DNA of 64,000 nucleotides, taken from positions 7,781,501 to 7,845,500 of the forward strand of contig NC_088325.1 of the NCBI RefSeq assembly GCF_910592395.1, written 5' to 3'. Source of the stretch: Lineus longissimus (Eukaryota > Nemertea > Pilidiophora > Heteronemertea > Lineidae). The position numbers and the translations under genes are program-made. Position 1 is the stretch's first letter, and every line of letters begins with the position of its first letter. This document shows, piece after piece, positions 37,902 through 52,800 of this stretch. The notes beneath the pieces are model-generated. The model was not told the origin of the DNA and did no database searches. It worked only from the letters and a program-made list of their open reading frames with translations.

Positions 37902-40900
37902 GGTCGGCGATGGCGCTCGTCGCGACCGATCGCGCTCATTTTGGTTATACAGAGTCGAGATGTCCAATTGGACAAACTGAGACCGCAATTGTGAGATTCT
38001 GCTATGATAAGTTGTCATTCGACTAGCGATATTACACGACTGGCGATGACGTTCGGTCGGCGATGGCGCTCATCGCGACCGATCACGCTCATTTTGGTTA
38101 TACAGAGTCGAGAAGAGCGATTGGACAAACTGAGACCGCAATCTGAGATTCTGCGATGATAAGTTGTCATTCGATAGCGATATTACACTACTGGCGATGA
38201 AAGTCAGTCGGCGATAGCGTTCGTCGCGACTGATCACGCTCACTTTGGTTATGCAGATTCGAGATGACCAATTGGACAAACTGAGACCGCATTTTCGAGA
38301 TTCTGCAATGGTAAGTTGTCACTCGACTAGCGATATTACACGACTGGCGATTATGGTCGGTCGGCGATGGCGCTCGTCGTGACCGATCGCGCTCATTTTC
38401 GTTATAAAGAGTCGAGATGCCCAATTGGACAAACTGAGACCGCAATTTCAAGATTCTGCGATGATAAGTTGTCATTCGACTAGTGATATTACGCGACTGG
38501 CGATGAAAATCGGTCGGTCTTCGATGGCGCTCGTCGCGACCGATCACGCTCATTTTGGTTATACAGAGTCGAGATGAGCGATTGGACAAACTGAGACCGC
38601 AATTTCAAGATTCTGCCATGATAAGTTGTCATTCAGCTAACGATATGAGACTACTGGCGATGACGGTCGGTCGGCGATGGCACTCGTCGCGACCGATCAC
38701 GTTCAATTTGGTTATACAGAGTCGAGATGACCAATTGGACAAACTGAGACTGCAATTTCCAGATTCTGCGATGATTAGTTGTCATTGGACTAGTGATATT
38801 ACGCGACTGGCGATGACGGTCGGTCTTTGATGGCGCTCGTCGCGACCGATCACGCTCATTTTGGTTATACAGAGTCGAGATGAGCGATTGGATTAACTGA
38901 GACCGCAATTTCGAGATTCTGCGATGATAAGTTGTCATTCGACTAGCGATATTACGCGACTGGCGATGACGGTCGGTCGGCGATGGCGCTTGTCGCCATT
39001 GATCACGTTCATTTTGGTTATACAGAGTCAAGATGACCGATTGGAGAAACTGAGACCGCAATTTCGTGATTCTGCGTTAAGTTGTCATTCGACTAGCGAT
39101 ATTACACGACTGGCGATGACGGTCGGTCGGCGATGGCGCTCATCGCGACCGATCATGCTCATTTTGGTTATACAGAGTCGAGATGACTGATTGGACAAAC
39201 TGAGACCGCAATCTGAGATTCTGCGATGATAAGTTGTCATACGATAGCGATACTACACTACAAGTGATGAAAGTTGGTTAGCGATGGCGCTCGTCGCGAC
39301 CGATCACACTCATTTTCCTAATACAGAGTCGAGATGACCGATCGGACAAATTGAGACCACAATTTCGATATTCTTTGATGATAAGTTGTCATTCAATAGC
39401 GATAATACACTACTGGCGATGAAAGTCGGTTGGCGATGGTGCTCGTCGCGACTGATCACGCTCATTTTGGTTATACAGAGTCGAGATGACCGATGGACAA
39501 ACTGAGACCGCATTTTAGAGATTCTGTGATGATAAGTTGTCACTCGACTAGAGATATTACACGACTGGCGATTATGGTCGGTCGGCGATGGCGCTCGTCG
39601 CGACCGATCGCGCTCATTTTGGTTATACAGAGTCGAGATGTCCAATTGGTCAAACTGAGACCGCAATTTCGAGATTCTGCGATGATAAGTTATCGTTCGA
39701 TAGCGATATTACACTCTGGCGATGAAAGTCGGTCGGCGATGGCGTTAGTCAGGACCGATTACGCTCATTTTGGTTATACAGAGTCGAGATGACCGATTCT
39801 GCGATGATAAGTTGTCATTCAATAGCAATATTACACTACTGGCGATGAAAGTCGGTCGTCGATGTCGCTCATCGCGACCGATCATGCTCATTTTGGTTAT
39901 ACAGAGTCGAGATGACTGATTGGACAAACTGAGACCGCAATCTGAGATTCTGCGATGATAAGTTGTCATACGATAGCGATACTACACTACAAGTGATGAA
40001 AGTTGGTTAGCGATGGCGCTCGTCGCGACCGATCACACTCATTTTCCTAATACAGAGTCGAGATGACCGATCGGACAAATTGAGACCACAATTTCGATAT
40101 TCTTTGATGATAAGTTGTCATTCAATAGCGATAATACACTACTGGCGATGAAAGTCGGTTGGCGATGGTGCTCGTCGCGACTGATCACGCTCATTTTGGT
40201 TATACAGAGTCGAGATGACCGATGGACAAACTGAGACCGCATTTTAGAGATTCTGTGATGATAAGTTGTCACTCGACTAGAGATATTACACGACTTGCGA
40301 TTATGGTCGGTCGGCGATGGCGCTCGTCGCGACCGATCGCGCTCATTTTGGTTATACAGAGTCGAGATGTCCAATTGGACAAACTGAGACCGCAATTTCG
40401 AGATTCTGCGATGATAAGTTATCGTTCGATAGCGATATTACACTCTGGCGATGAAAGTCGGTCGGCGATGGCGTTAGTCAGGACCGATTACGCTCATTTT
40501 GGTTATACAGAGTCGAGATGACCGATTCTGCGATGATAAGTTGTCATACGATAGCTATACTAGCTATACAAGTGATGAAAGTTGGTTAGCGATGGCACTC
40601 GTCGCGACCGATCACACTCATTTTCCTAATACAGAGTCGAGATGACCGATCGGACAAATTGAGACCACAATTTCGATATTATTTGATGATAAGTTGTCAT
40701 TCAATAGCGATAATACACTACTGGCGATGAAAGTCGGTTGGCGATGGTGCTCGTCGCGACTGATCACGCTCATTTTGGTTATACAGAGTCAAGATGACCG
40801 ATTGGACAAACTGAGACCGCAATTTCGAGATTCTGCGATGATAGTTGTCATTTGATAGCAATATTACACTACTAGCATGAAAGTCGGTCGGCGATGTCGC

Positions 40901-43900
40901 TCGTCGCGACCGATCACGCTCATTTTGGTTATACACAGTCAAGATGACCGATGGACAAACTGAGACCACAATTACGAGATTCTGCGATGATAAGTTGTCA
41001 CTCGTCTAGAGATATTACACGACTGGCAATGACGGTCGGTCGGCGATGGCGCTCGTCGCGACCGATCACGCTCATTTTGGTTATACAGAGTCGAGATGAG
41101 CGATTGGACAAACTGAGACCGCAATTTCAAGATTCTGCGATGATAAGTTGTCATTCAGCTAACGATATGAGACTACTGGCGATGACGGTCGGTCGGCGAT
41201 GGCACTCGTCGCGACCGATCACGTTCAATTTGGTTATACAGAGTCGAGATGACCAATTGGACAAACTGAGACTGCAATTTCCAGATTCTGCGATGATTAG
41301 TTGTCATTGGACTAGTGATATTACGCGACTGGCGATGACGGTCGGTCTTTGATGGCGCTCGTCGCGACCGATCACGCTCATTTTGGTTATACAGAGTCGA
41401 GATGAGCGATTGGATTAACTGAGACCGCAATTTCGAGATTCTGCGATGATAAGTTGTCATTCGACTAGCGATATTACGCGACTGGCGATGACGGTCGGTC
41501 GGCGATGGCGCTTGTCGCGATTGATCACGTTCATTTTGGTTATACAGAGTCAAGATGACCGATTGGAGAAACTGAGACCGCAATTTCGTGATTCTGCGTT
41601 GATAAGTTGTCATTCGACTAGCGATATTACACGACTGGCGATGACGGTCGGTCGGCGATGGCGCTCATCGCGACCGATCATGCTCATTTTGGTTATACAG
41701 AGTCGAGATGAGCGATTGGACAAACTGAGACCGCAATCTGAGATTCTGCGATGATAAGTTGTCATTCGATAGTGATATTACACTACTGGCGATGAAAGTC
41801 AGTCGGCGATGGCGTTCGTCGCGACCGATCACGCTCACTTTGGTTATGCAGATTTGAGATGACCGATTGGACAAACTGAGACCGCATTTTCGAGATTCTG
41901 TGATGATAAGTTGTCACTCGACTACAGATATTACACGACTGGCGATGACGGTCGGTCGGCGATGGCACTCGTCGCGACCGATCACGTTCATTTTGGTTAT
42001 ACAGAGTCGAGATGAGCGATTAGACGAACTGAGACCGCAATTTTGAGATTCTGCAATGAGAAGTTGTCATTCAACTAACGATAGAAGACTACTGGCGATG
42101 TCGGTCGGTCGGCGATGGCGCTCGTCGCGACCGATCACGCTCATTTTGGTTATACAGAGTCGAGATGCCCGATTGGACAAACTGAGACTGCAATTACGTG
42201 ATACTGCGATGAGAAGTTGTCTTTCGATAGCAATATTACACTACTGGCGAAGGAAGTCGGTCGGCGATGGCGCTCATCGCGACCGATCACGCTCATTCTG
42301 GTTATACAGAGTCAAGATGACTGATGGACAAACTGAGACTACATTTTCGAGAATCTGTGATGATAAGGTGTCACTTGGCTAGAGATATTACATGACTGGC
42401 GATGACGGTTGGTCGGCAATGGCCCTTGTCGCGACCGATCGCGCTCATTTTGGTTATACAGAGTCGAGACGACCGATGGACAAGCTGAGACCACATTTTC
42501 GAGATTCTGTGATGATAAGTTGTCACTCTACTAACAATATAAGACTACTGGCGATGATTGTCAGTCGGCAATGGCGCTTGTCGTGATCGATCAAGCTAAT
42601 TTTGGTTTTTCAGAGTCGAGATGCCCAAATGGACAAACTGAGACCACAATTTCGAGATTCTGCAATGATAAGTTATCGTTCGATAGCGATATTACACTCT
42701 GGCGATGAAAGTCGGTCGGCGATGGCGTTAGTCAGGACCGATTACGCTCATTTTGGTTATACAGAGTCGAGATGACCGATGGACAAACTGAGACCGCAAT
42801 TGTGAGATTCTGCTATGATAAGTTGTCATTCGATAGCGATATTACACTACTAGCATGAAAGTCGTTCGGCGATGGCGCTCGTCGCGACTGATCACGCTCA
42901 TTTTGGTTATACAGAGTCAAGATGACCGATGGACAAACTGAGACCGCATTTTCGAGATTCTCTGATGATAAGTTGTCACTCGACTAGAGATATTACATGA
43001 CTGGCGATGACAGTCGGTCAGCAATGGCGCTCGTCGCGACCGATCACGTTCATTTTGGTTATACAGAGTCAAGATGACCGATTGGACAAACTGAGACCGG
43101 AATTTCAAGATTCTGCGATGATAAGTTGTCATTCAACTAACGATATGAGACTACTGGCGATGACGGTCGGTCGGCGATGGCACTCGTCGCGACCGATCAT
43201 GTTCATTTTGGTTATACAGAGTCGAGATGACCAATTGGACAAACTGAGACTGCAATTTCCAGATTCTGCGATGATTAGTTGTCATTGGACTAGTGATATT
43301 ACGCGACTGGCGATGACGGTCGGTCTTTGATGGCGCTCGTCGCGACCGATCACGCTCATTTTGGTTATACAGAGTCGAGATGAGCGATTGGATTAACTGA
43401 GACCGCAATTTCGAGATTCTGCGATGATAAGTTGTCATTCGACTAGCGGTATTACGCGACTGGCGATGACGGTCGGTCGGCGATGGCGCTTGTCGCGATT
43501 GATCACGTTCATTTTGGTTATACAGAGTCAAGATGACCGATTGGAGAAACTGAGACCGCAATTTCGTGATTCTGCGTTGATAAGTTGTCATTCGACTAGC
43601 GATATTACACGACTGGCGATGACGGTCGGTCGGCGATGGCGCTCATCGCGACCGATCATGCTCATTTTGGTTATACAGAGTCGAGATGAGCGATTGGACA
43701 AACTGAGACCGCAATCTGAGATTCTGCGATGATAAGTTGTCATTCGATAGCGATATTACACTACTGGCGATGAAAGTCAGTCGGCGATGGCGTTCGTCGC
43801 GACCGATCACGCTCACTTTGGTTATGCAGATTCGAGATGACCAATTGGACAAACTGAGACCGCATTTTCGAGATTCTGTGATGATAAGTTGTCACTCGAC

Positions 43901-45603
43901 TACAGATATTACACGACTGGCGATGACGGTCGGTCGGCGATGGCGCTCGTCGCGACCGATCACGCTCATTTTGGTTATACAGAGTCGAGATGAGCGATTA
44001 GACGAACTGAGACCGCAATTTTGAGATTCTGCAATGAGAAGTTGTCATTCAACTAACGATAGAAGACTACTGGCGATGTCGGTCGGTCGGCGATGGCGCT
44101 CGTCGCGACCGATCACGCTCATTTTGGTTATACAGAGTCGAGATGCCCGATTGGACAAACTGAGACTGCAATTACGTGATACTGGGATGAGAAGTTGTCT
44201 TTCGATAGCAATATTACACTACTGGCGAAGGAAGTCGGTCGGCGATGGCGCTCATCGCGACCGATCACGCTCATTCTGGTTATACAGAGTCAAGATGACT
44301 GATGGACAAACTGAGACTACATTTTCGAGAATCTGTGATGATAAGGTGTCACTTGGCTAGAGATATTACATGACTGGCGATGACGGTTGGTCGGCAATGG
44401 CCCTTGTCGCGACCGATCGCGCTCATTTTGGTTATACAGAGTCGAGACGACCGATGGACAAGCTGAGACCACATTTTCGAGATTCTGTGATGATAAGTTG
44501 TCACTCTACTAACAATATAAGACTACTGGCGATGATTGTCAGTCGGCAATGGCGCTTGTCGTGATCGATCAAGCTAATTTTGGTTTTTCAGAGTCGAGAT
44601 GCCCAAATGGACAAACTGAGACCACAATTTCGAGATTCTGCAATGATAAGTTATCGTTCGATAGCGATATTACACTCTGGCGATGAAAGTCGGTCGGCGA
44701 TGGCGTTAGTCAGGACCGATTACGCTCATTTTGGTTATACAGAGTCGAGATGACCGATTGGACAAACTGAGACTGCAATTACGTGATACTGCGATGAGAA
44801 GTTGTCTTTCGATAGCAATATTACACTACTGGCGAAGGAAGTCGGTCGGCGATGGCGCTCATCGCGACCGATCACGCTCATTCTGGTTATACAGACTCAA
44901 GATGACTGATGGACAAACTGAGACTACATTTTCGAGAATCTGTGATGATAAGGTGTCACTTGGCTAGAGATATTACATGACTGGCGATGACGGTTGGTCG
45001 GCGATGGCCCTTGTCGCGACCGATCGCGCTCATTTTGGTTATACAGAGTCGAGACGACCGATGGACAAGCTGAGACCACATTTTCGAGATTCTGTGATGA
45101 TAAGTTGTAACTCTACTAACAATATAAGACTACTGGCGATGATTGTCAGTCGGCAATGGCGCTTGTCGTGATCGATCAAGCTAATTTTGGTTTTTCAGAG
45201 TCGAGATGCCCAAATGGACAAACTGAGACCACAATTTCGAGATTCTGCAATGATAAGTTGTCATACGATAGCGATACTACACTACAAGTGATGAAAGTTG
45301 GTTAGCGATGGCGCTCGTCGCGACCGATCACACTCATTTTCCTAATACAGAGTCGAGATGACCGATCGGACAAATTGAGACCACAATTTCGATATTCTTT
45401 GATGATAAGTTGTCATTCAATAGCGATAATACACTACTGGCGATGAAAGTCGGTTGGCGATGGTGCTCGTCGCGACTGATCACGCTCATTTTGGTTATAC
45501 AGAGTCGAGATGACCGATGGACAAACTGAGACCGCATTTTAGAGATTCTGTGATGATAAGTTGTCACTCGACTAGAGATATTACACGACTGGCGATTATG
45601 GTC
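37902..45603 (+). repeat. HOR unit 6: 51-mer, 7,702 bp, near-copy of unit 3
   Basis: The unit lies at exactly +22,374 from unit 3 and shares its rare variants: a GTCAAACTG change in a palindrome-type monomer (17,274 and 39,648) and a TCGATGTCGCTC change (about 17,485 and 39,860). Only a few substitutions separate the copies, for example GATCACGCTC near 21,285 against GATCATGCTC near 43,660. It belongs to the 15.8-kb segmental duplication. Confidence 0.9.
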
Positions 45604-46889
45604 GGTCGGCGATGGCGCTCGTCGCGACCGATCGCGCTCATTTTGGTTATACAGAGTCGAGATGTCCAATTGGACAAACTGAGACCGCAATTGTGAGATT
45701 CTGCTATGATAAGTTGTCATTCGACTAGCGATATTACACGACTGGCGATGACGTTCGGTCGGCGATGGCGCTCATCGCGACCGATCACGCTCATTTTGGT
45801 TATACAGAGTCGAGAAGAGCGATTGGACAAACTGAGACCGCAATCTGAGATTCTGCGATGATAAGTTGTCATTCGATAGCGATATTACACTACTGGCGAT
45901 GAAAGTCAGTCGGCGATAGCGTTCGTCGCGACTGATCACGCTCACTTTGGTTATGCAGATTCGAGATGACCAATTGGACAAACTGAGACCGCATTTTCGA
46001 GATTCTGCAATGGTAAGTTGTCACTCGACTAGCGATATTACACGACTGGCGATTATGGTCGGTCGGCGATGGCGCTCGTCGTGACCGATCGCGCTCATTT
46101 TCGTTATAAAGAGTCGAGATGCCCAATTGGACAAACTGAGACCGCAATTTCAAGATTCTGCGATGATAAGTTGTCATTCGACTAGTGATATTACGCGACT
46201 GGCGATGAAAATCGGTCGGTCTTCGATGGCGCTCGTCGCGACCGATCACGCTCATTTTGGTTATACAGAGTCGAGATGAGCGATTGGACAAACTGAGACC
46301 GCAATTTCAAGATTCTGCGATGATAAGTTGTCATTCAGCTAACGATATGAGACTACTGGCGATGACGGTCGGTCGGCGATGGCACTCGTCGCGACCGATC
46401 ACGTTCAATTTGGTTATACAGAGTCGAGATGACCAATTGGACAAACTGAGACTGCAATTTCCAGATTCTGCGATGATTAGTTGTCATTGGACTAGTGATA
46501 TTACGCGACTGGCGATGACGGTCGGTCTTTGATGGCGCTCGTCGCGACCGATCACGCTCATTTTGGTTATACAGAGTCGAGATGAGCGATTGGATTAACT
46601 GAGACCGCAATTTCGAGATTCTGCGATGATAAGTTGTCATTCGACTAGCGATATTACGCGACTGGCGATGACGGTCGGTCGGCGATGGCGCTTGTCGCCA
46701 TTGATCACGTTCATTTTGGTTATACAGAGTCAAGATGACCGATTGGAGAAACTGAGACCGCAATTTCGTGATTCTGCGTTAAGTTGTCATTCGACTAGCG
46801 ATATTACACGACTGGCGATGACGGTCGGTCGGCGATGGCGCTCATCGCGACCGATCATGCTCATTTTGGTTATACAGAGTCGAGATGAC
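41416..46889 (+). repeat. 5.5-kb block repeated at 49,757-55,230
   Basis: The monomer order is the same at +8,341. The left edge lies near AACTGAGACCGCAATTTCG, where the upstream parent monomers differ (GATTAACTG against GACAAACTG). The right edge is the base after GAGATGA-C/T at 46,890/55,231, where the second copy enters the 606-bp deletion. After that point the displacement becomes 8,464 bp. Confidence 0.85.
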
Positions 46890-49800
46890 TGATTGGACAA
46901 ACTGAGACCGCAATCTGAGATTCTGCGATGATAAGTTGTCATACGATAGCGATACTACACTACAAGTGATGAAAGTTGGTTAGCGATGGCGCTCGTCGCG
47001 ACCGATCACACTCATTTTCCTAATACAGAGTCGAGATGACCGATCGGACAAATTGAGACCACAATTTCGATATTCTTTGATGATAAGTTGTCATTCAATA
47101 GCGATAATACACTACTGGCGATGAAAGTCGGTTGGCGATGGTGCTCGTCGCGACTGATCACGCTCATTTTGGTTATACAGAGTCGAGATGACCGATGGAC
47201 AAACTGAGACCGCATTTTAGAGATTCTGTGATGATAAGTTGTCACTCGACTAGAGATATTACACGACTTGCGATTATGGTCGGTCGGCGATGGCGCTCGT
47301 CGCGACTGATCGCGCTCATTTTGGTTATACAGAGTCGAGATGTCCAATTGGACAAACTGAGACCGCAATTTCGAGATTCTGCGATGATAAGTTATCGTTC
47401 GATAGCGATATTACACTCTGGCGATGAAAGTCGGTCGGCGATGGCGTTAGTCAGGACCGATTACGCTCATTTTGGTTATACAGAGTCGAGATGACCGATT
47501 CTGCGATGATAAGTTGTCATACGATAGCTATACTAGCTATACAAGTGATGAAAGTTGGTTAGCGATGGCACTCGTCGCGACCGATCACACTCATTTTCCT
47601 AATACAGAGTCGAGATGACCGATCGGACAAATTGAGACCACAATTTCGATATTATTTGATGATAAGTTGTCATTCAATAGCGATAATACACTACTGGCGA
47701 TGAAAGTCGGTTGGCGATGGCGCTCGTCGCGACTGATCACGCTCATTTTGGTTATACAGAGTCAAGATGACCGATTGGACAAACTGAGACCGCAATTTCG
47801 AGATTCTGCGATGATAGTTGTCATTTGATAGCAATATTACACTACTAGCATGAAAGTCGGTCGGCGATGTCGCTCGTCGCGACCGATCACGCTCATTTTG
47901 GTTATACACAGTCAAGATGACCGATGGACAAACTGAGACCACAATTACGAGATTCTGCGATGATAAGTTGTCACTCGTCTAGAGATATTACACGACTGGC
48001 AATGACGGTCGGTCGGCGATGGCGCTCGTCGCGACCGATCACGCTCATTTTGGTTATACAGAGTCGAGATGAGCGATTGGACAAACTGAGACCGCAATTT
48101 CAAGATTCTGCGATGATAAGTTGTCATTCAGCTAACGATATGAGACTACTGGCGATGACGGTCGGTCGGCGATGGCACTCGTCGCGACCGATCACGTTCA
48201 ATTTGGTTATACAGAGTCGAGATGACCGATTGGACAAACTGAGACTGCAATTTCCAGATTCTGCGATGATTAGTTGTCATTGGACTAGTGATATTACGCG
48301 ACTGGCGATGACGGTCGGTCTTTGATGGCGCTCGTCGCGACCGATCACGCTCATTTTGGTTATACAGAGTCGAGATGAGCGATTGGATTAACTGAGACCG
48401 CAATTTCGAGATTCTGCGATGATAAGTTGTCATTCGACTAGCGATATTACGCGACTGGCGATGACGGTCGGTCGGCGATGGCGCTTGTCGCGATTGATCA
48501 CGTTCATTTTGGTTATACAGAGTCAAGATGACCGATTGGAGAAACTGAGACCGCAATTTCGTGATTCTGCGTTGATAAGTTGTCATTCGACTAGCGATAT
48601 TACACGACTGGCGATGACGGTCGGTCGGCGATGGCGCTCATCGCGACCGATCATGCTCATTTTGGTTATACAGAGTCGAGATGAGCGATTGGACAAACTG
48701 AGACCGCAATCTGAGATTCTGCGATGATAAGTTGTCATTCGATAGTGATATTACACTACTGGCGATGAAAGTCAGTCGGCGATGGCGTTCGTCGCGACCG
48801 ATCACGCTCACTTTGGTTATGCAGATTCGAGATGACCAATTGGACAAACTGAGACCGCATTTTCGAGATTCTGTGATGATAAGTTGTCACTCGACTACAG
48901 ATATTACACGACTGGCGATGACGGTCGGTCGGCGATGGCGCTCGTCGCGACCGATCACGTTCATTTTGGTTATACAGAGTCGAGATGAGCGATTAGACGA
49001 ACTGAGACCGCAATTTCGAGATTCTGCGATGATAAGTTGTCATTCGACTAGCGATATTACGCGACTGGCGATGACGGTCGGTCGGCGATGGCGCTTGTCG
49101 CCATTGATCACGTTCATTTTGGTTATACAGAGTCAAGATGACCGATTGGAGAAACTGAGACCGCAATTTCGTGATTCTGCGTTAAGTTGTCATTCGACTA
49201 GCGATATTACACGACTGGCGATGACGGTCGGTCGGCGATGGCGCTCATCGCGACCGATCATGCTCATTTTGGTTATACAGAGTCGAGATGACTGATTGGA
49301 CAAACTGAGACCGCAATCTGAGATTCTGCGATGATAAGTTGTCATACGATAGCGATACTACACTACAAGTGATGAAAGTTGGTTAGCGATGGCGCTCGTC
49401 GCGACCGATCACACTCATTTTCCTAATACAGAGTCGAGATGACCGATCGGACAAATTGAGACCACAATTTCGATATTCTTTGATGATAAGTTGTCATTCA
49501 ATAGCGATAATACACTACTGGCGATGAAAGTCGGTTGGCGATGGTGCTCGTCGCGACTGATCACGCTCATTTTGGTTATACAGAGTCGAGATGACCGATG
49601 GACAAACTGAGACCGCATTTTAGAGATTCTGTGATGATAAGTTGTCACTCGACTAGAGATATTACACGACTGGCGATTATGGTCGGTCGGCGATGGCGCT
49701 CGTCGCGACCGATCGCGCTCATTTTGGTTATACAGAGTCGAGATGTCCAATTGGACAAACTGAGACCGCAATTTCGAGATTCTGCGATGATAAGTTGTCA

Positions 49801-52800
49801 TTCGACTAGCGATATTACGCGACTGGCGATGACGGTCGGTCGGCGATGGCGCTTGTCGCGATTGATCACGTTCATTTTGGTTATACAGAGTCAAGATGAC
49901 CGATTGGAGAAACTGAGACCGCAATTTCGTGATTCTGCGTTGATAAGTTGTCATTCGACTAGCGATATTACACGACTGGCGATGACGGTCGGTCGGCGAT
50001 GGCGCTCATCGCGACCGATCATGCTCATTTTGGTTATACAGAGTCGAGATGAGCGATTGGACAAACTGAGACCGCAATCTGAGATTCTGCGATGATAAGT
50101 TGTCATTCGATAGTGATATTACACTACTGGCGATGAAAGTCAGTCGGCGATGGCGTTCGTCGCGACCGATCACGCTCACTTTGGTTATGCAGATTTGAGA
50201 TGACCGATTGGACAAACTGAGACCGCATTTTCGAGATTCTGTGATGATAAGTTGTCACTCGACTACAGATATTACACGACTGGCGATGACGGTCGGTCGG
50301 CGATGGCACTCGTCGCGACCGATCACGTTCATTTTGGTTATACAGAGTCGAGATGAGCGATTAGACGAACTGAGACCGCAATTTTGAGATTCTGCAATGA
50401 GAAGTTGTCATTCAACTAACGATAGAAGACTACTGGCGATGTCGGTCGGTCGGCGATGGCGCTCGTCGCGACCGATCACGCTCATTTTGGTTATACAGAG
50501 TCGAGATGCCCGATTGGACAAACTGAGACTGCAATTACGTGATACTGCGATGAGAAGTTGTCTTTCGATAGCAATATTACACTACTGGCGAAGGAAGTCG
50601 GTCGGCGATGGCGCTCATCGCGACCGATCACGCTCATTCTGGTTATACAGAGTCAAGATGACTGATGGACAAACTGAGACTACATTTTCGAGAATCTGTG
50701 ATGATAAGGTGTCACTTGGCTAGAGATATTACATGACTGGCGATGACGGTTGGTCGGCAATGGCCCTTGTCGCGACCGATCGCGCTCATTTTGGTTATAC
50801 AGAGTCGAGACGACCGATGGACAAGCTGAGACCACATTTTCGAGATTCTGTGATGATAAGTTGTCACTCTACTAACAATATAAGACTACTGGCGATGATT
50901 GTCAGTCGGCAATGGCGCTTGTCGTGATCGATCAAGCTAATTTTGGTTTTTCAGAGTCGAGATGCCCAAATGGACAAACTGAGACCACAATTTCGAGATT
51001 CTGCAATGATAAGTTATCGTTCGATAGCGATATTACACTCTGGCGATGAAAGTCGGTCGGCGATGGCGTTAGTCAGGACCGATTACGCTCATTTTGGTTA
51101 TACAGAGTCGAGATGACCGATGGACAAACTGAGACCGCAATTGTGAGATTCTGCTATGATAAGTTGTCATTCGATAGCGATATTACACTACTAGCATGAA
51201 AGTCGTTCGGCGATGGCGCTCGTCGCGACTGATCACGCTCATTTTGGTTATACAGAGTCAAGATGACCGATGGACAAACTGAGACCGCATTTTCGAGATT
51301 CTCTGATGATAAGTTGTCACTCGACTAGAGATATTACATGACTGGCGATGACAGTCGGTCAGCAATGGCGCTCGTCGCGACCGATCACGTTCATTTTGGT
51401 TATACAGAGTCAAGATGACCGATTGGACAAACTGAGACCGGAATTTCAAGATTCTGCGATGATAAGTTGTCATTCAACTAACGATATGAGACTACTGGCG
51501 ATGACGGTCGGTCGGCGATGGCACTCGTCGCGACCGATCATGTTCATTTTGGTTATACAGAGTCGAGATGACCAATTGGACAAACTGAGACTGCAATTTC
51601 CAGATTCTGCGATGATTAGTTGTCATTGGACTAGTGATATTACGCGACTGGCGATGACGGTCGGTCTTTGATGGCGCTCGTCGCGACCGATCACGCTCAT
51701 TTTGGTTATACAGAGTCGAGATGAGCGATTGGATTAACTGAGACCGCAATTTCGAGATTCTGCGATGATAAGTTGTCATTCGACTAGCGGTATTACGCGA
51801 CTGGCGATGACGGTCGGTCGGCGATGGCGCTTGTCGCGATTGATCACGTTCATTTTGGTTATACAGAGTCAAGATGACCGATTGGAGAAACTGAGACCGC
51901 AATTTCGTGATTCTGCGTTGATAAGTTGTCATTCGACTAGCGATATTACACGACTGGCGATGACGGTCGGTCGGCGATGGCGCTCATCGCGACCGATCAT
52001 GCTCATTTTGGTTATACAGAGTCGAGATGAGCGATTGGACAAACTGAGACCGCAATCTGAGATTCTGCGATGATAAGTTGTCATTCGATAGCGATATTAC
52101 ACTACTGGCGATGAAAGTCAGTCGGCGATGGCGTTCGTCGCGACCGATCACGCTCACTTTGGTTATGCAGATTCGAGATGACCAATTGGACAAACTGAGA
52201 CCGCATTTTCGAGATTCTGTGATGATAAGTTGTCACTCGACTACAGATATTACACGACTGGCGATGACGGTCGGTCGGCGATGGCGCTCGTCGCGACCGA
52301 TCACGTTCATTTTGGTTATACAGAGTCGAGATGAGCGATTAGACGAACTGAGACCGCAATTTTGAGATTCTGCAATGAGAAGTTGTCATTCAACTAACGA
52401 TAGAAGACTACTGGCGATGTCGGTCGGTCGGCGATGGCGCTCGTCGCGACCGATCACGCTCATTTTGGTTATACAGAGTCGAGATGCCCGATTGGACAAA
52501 CTGAGACTGCAATTACGTGATACTGGGATGAGAAGTTGTCTTTCGATAGCAATATTACACTACTGGCGAAGGAAGTCGGTCGGCGATGGCGCTCATCGCG
52601 ACCGATCACGCTCATTCTGGTTATACAGAGTCAAGATGACTGATGGACAAACTGAGACTACATTTTCGAGAATCTGTGATGATAAGGTGTCACTTGGCTA
52701 GAGATATTACATGACTGGCGATGACGGTTGGTCGGCAATGGCCCTTGTCGCGACCGATCGCGCTCATTTTGGTTATACAGAGTCGAGACGACCGATGGAC

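Larger units (their letters stand above)
33248..49016 (+). repeat. 15.8-kb segmental duplication, copy B
   Basis: This is the partner of 10,874-26,642. At the left edge, bases 33,246-33,247 are AA where copy A has CG, and the matching stretch starts within GGTCGGTCGGCGATGGCGC. One early difference, TCGCCATTGATC near 33,272 against TCGCGATTGATC, also occurs in units 3 and 4, so the immediate left end may derive from one of those units. Confidence 0.9.
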
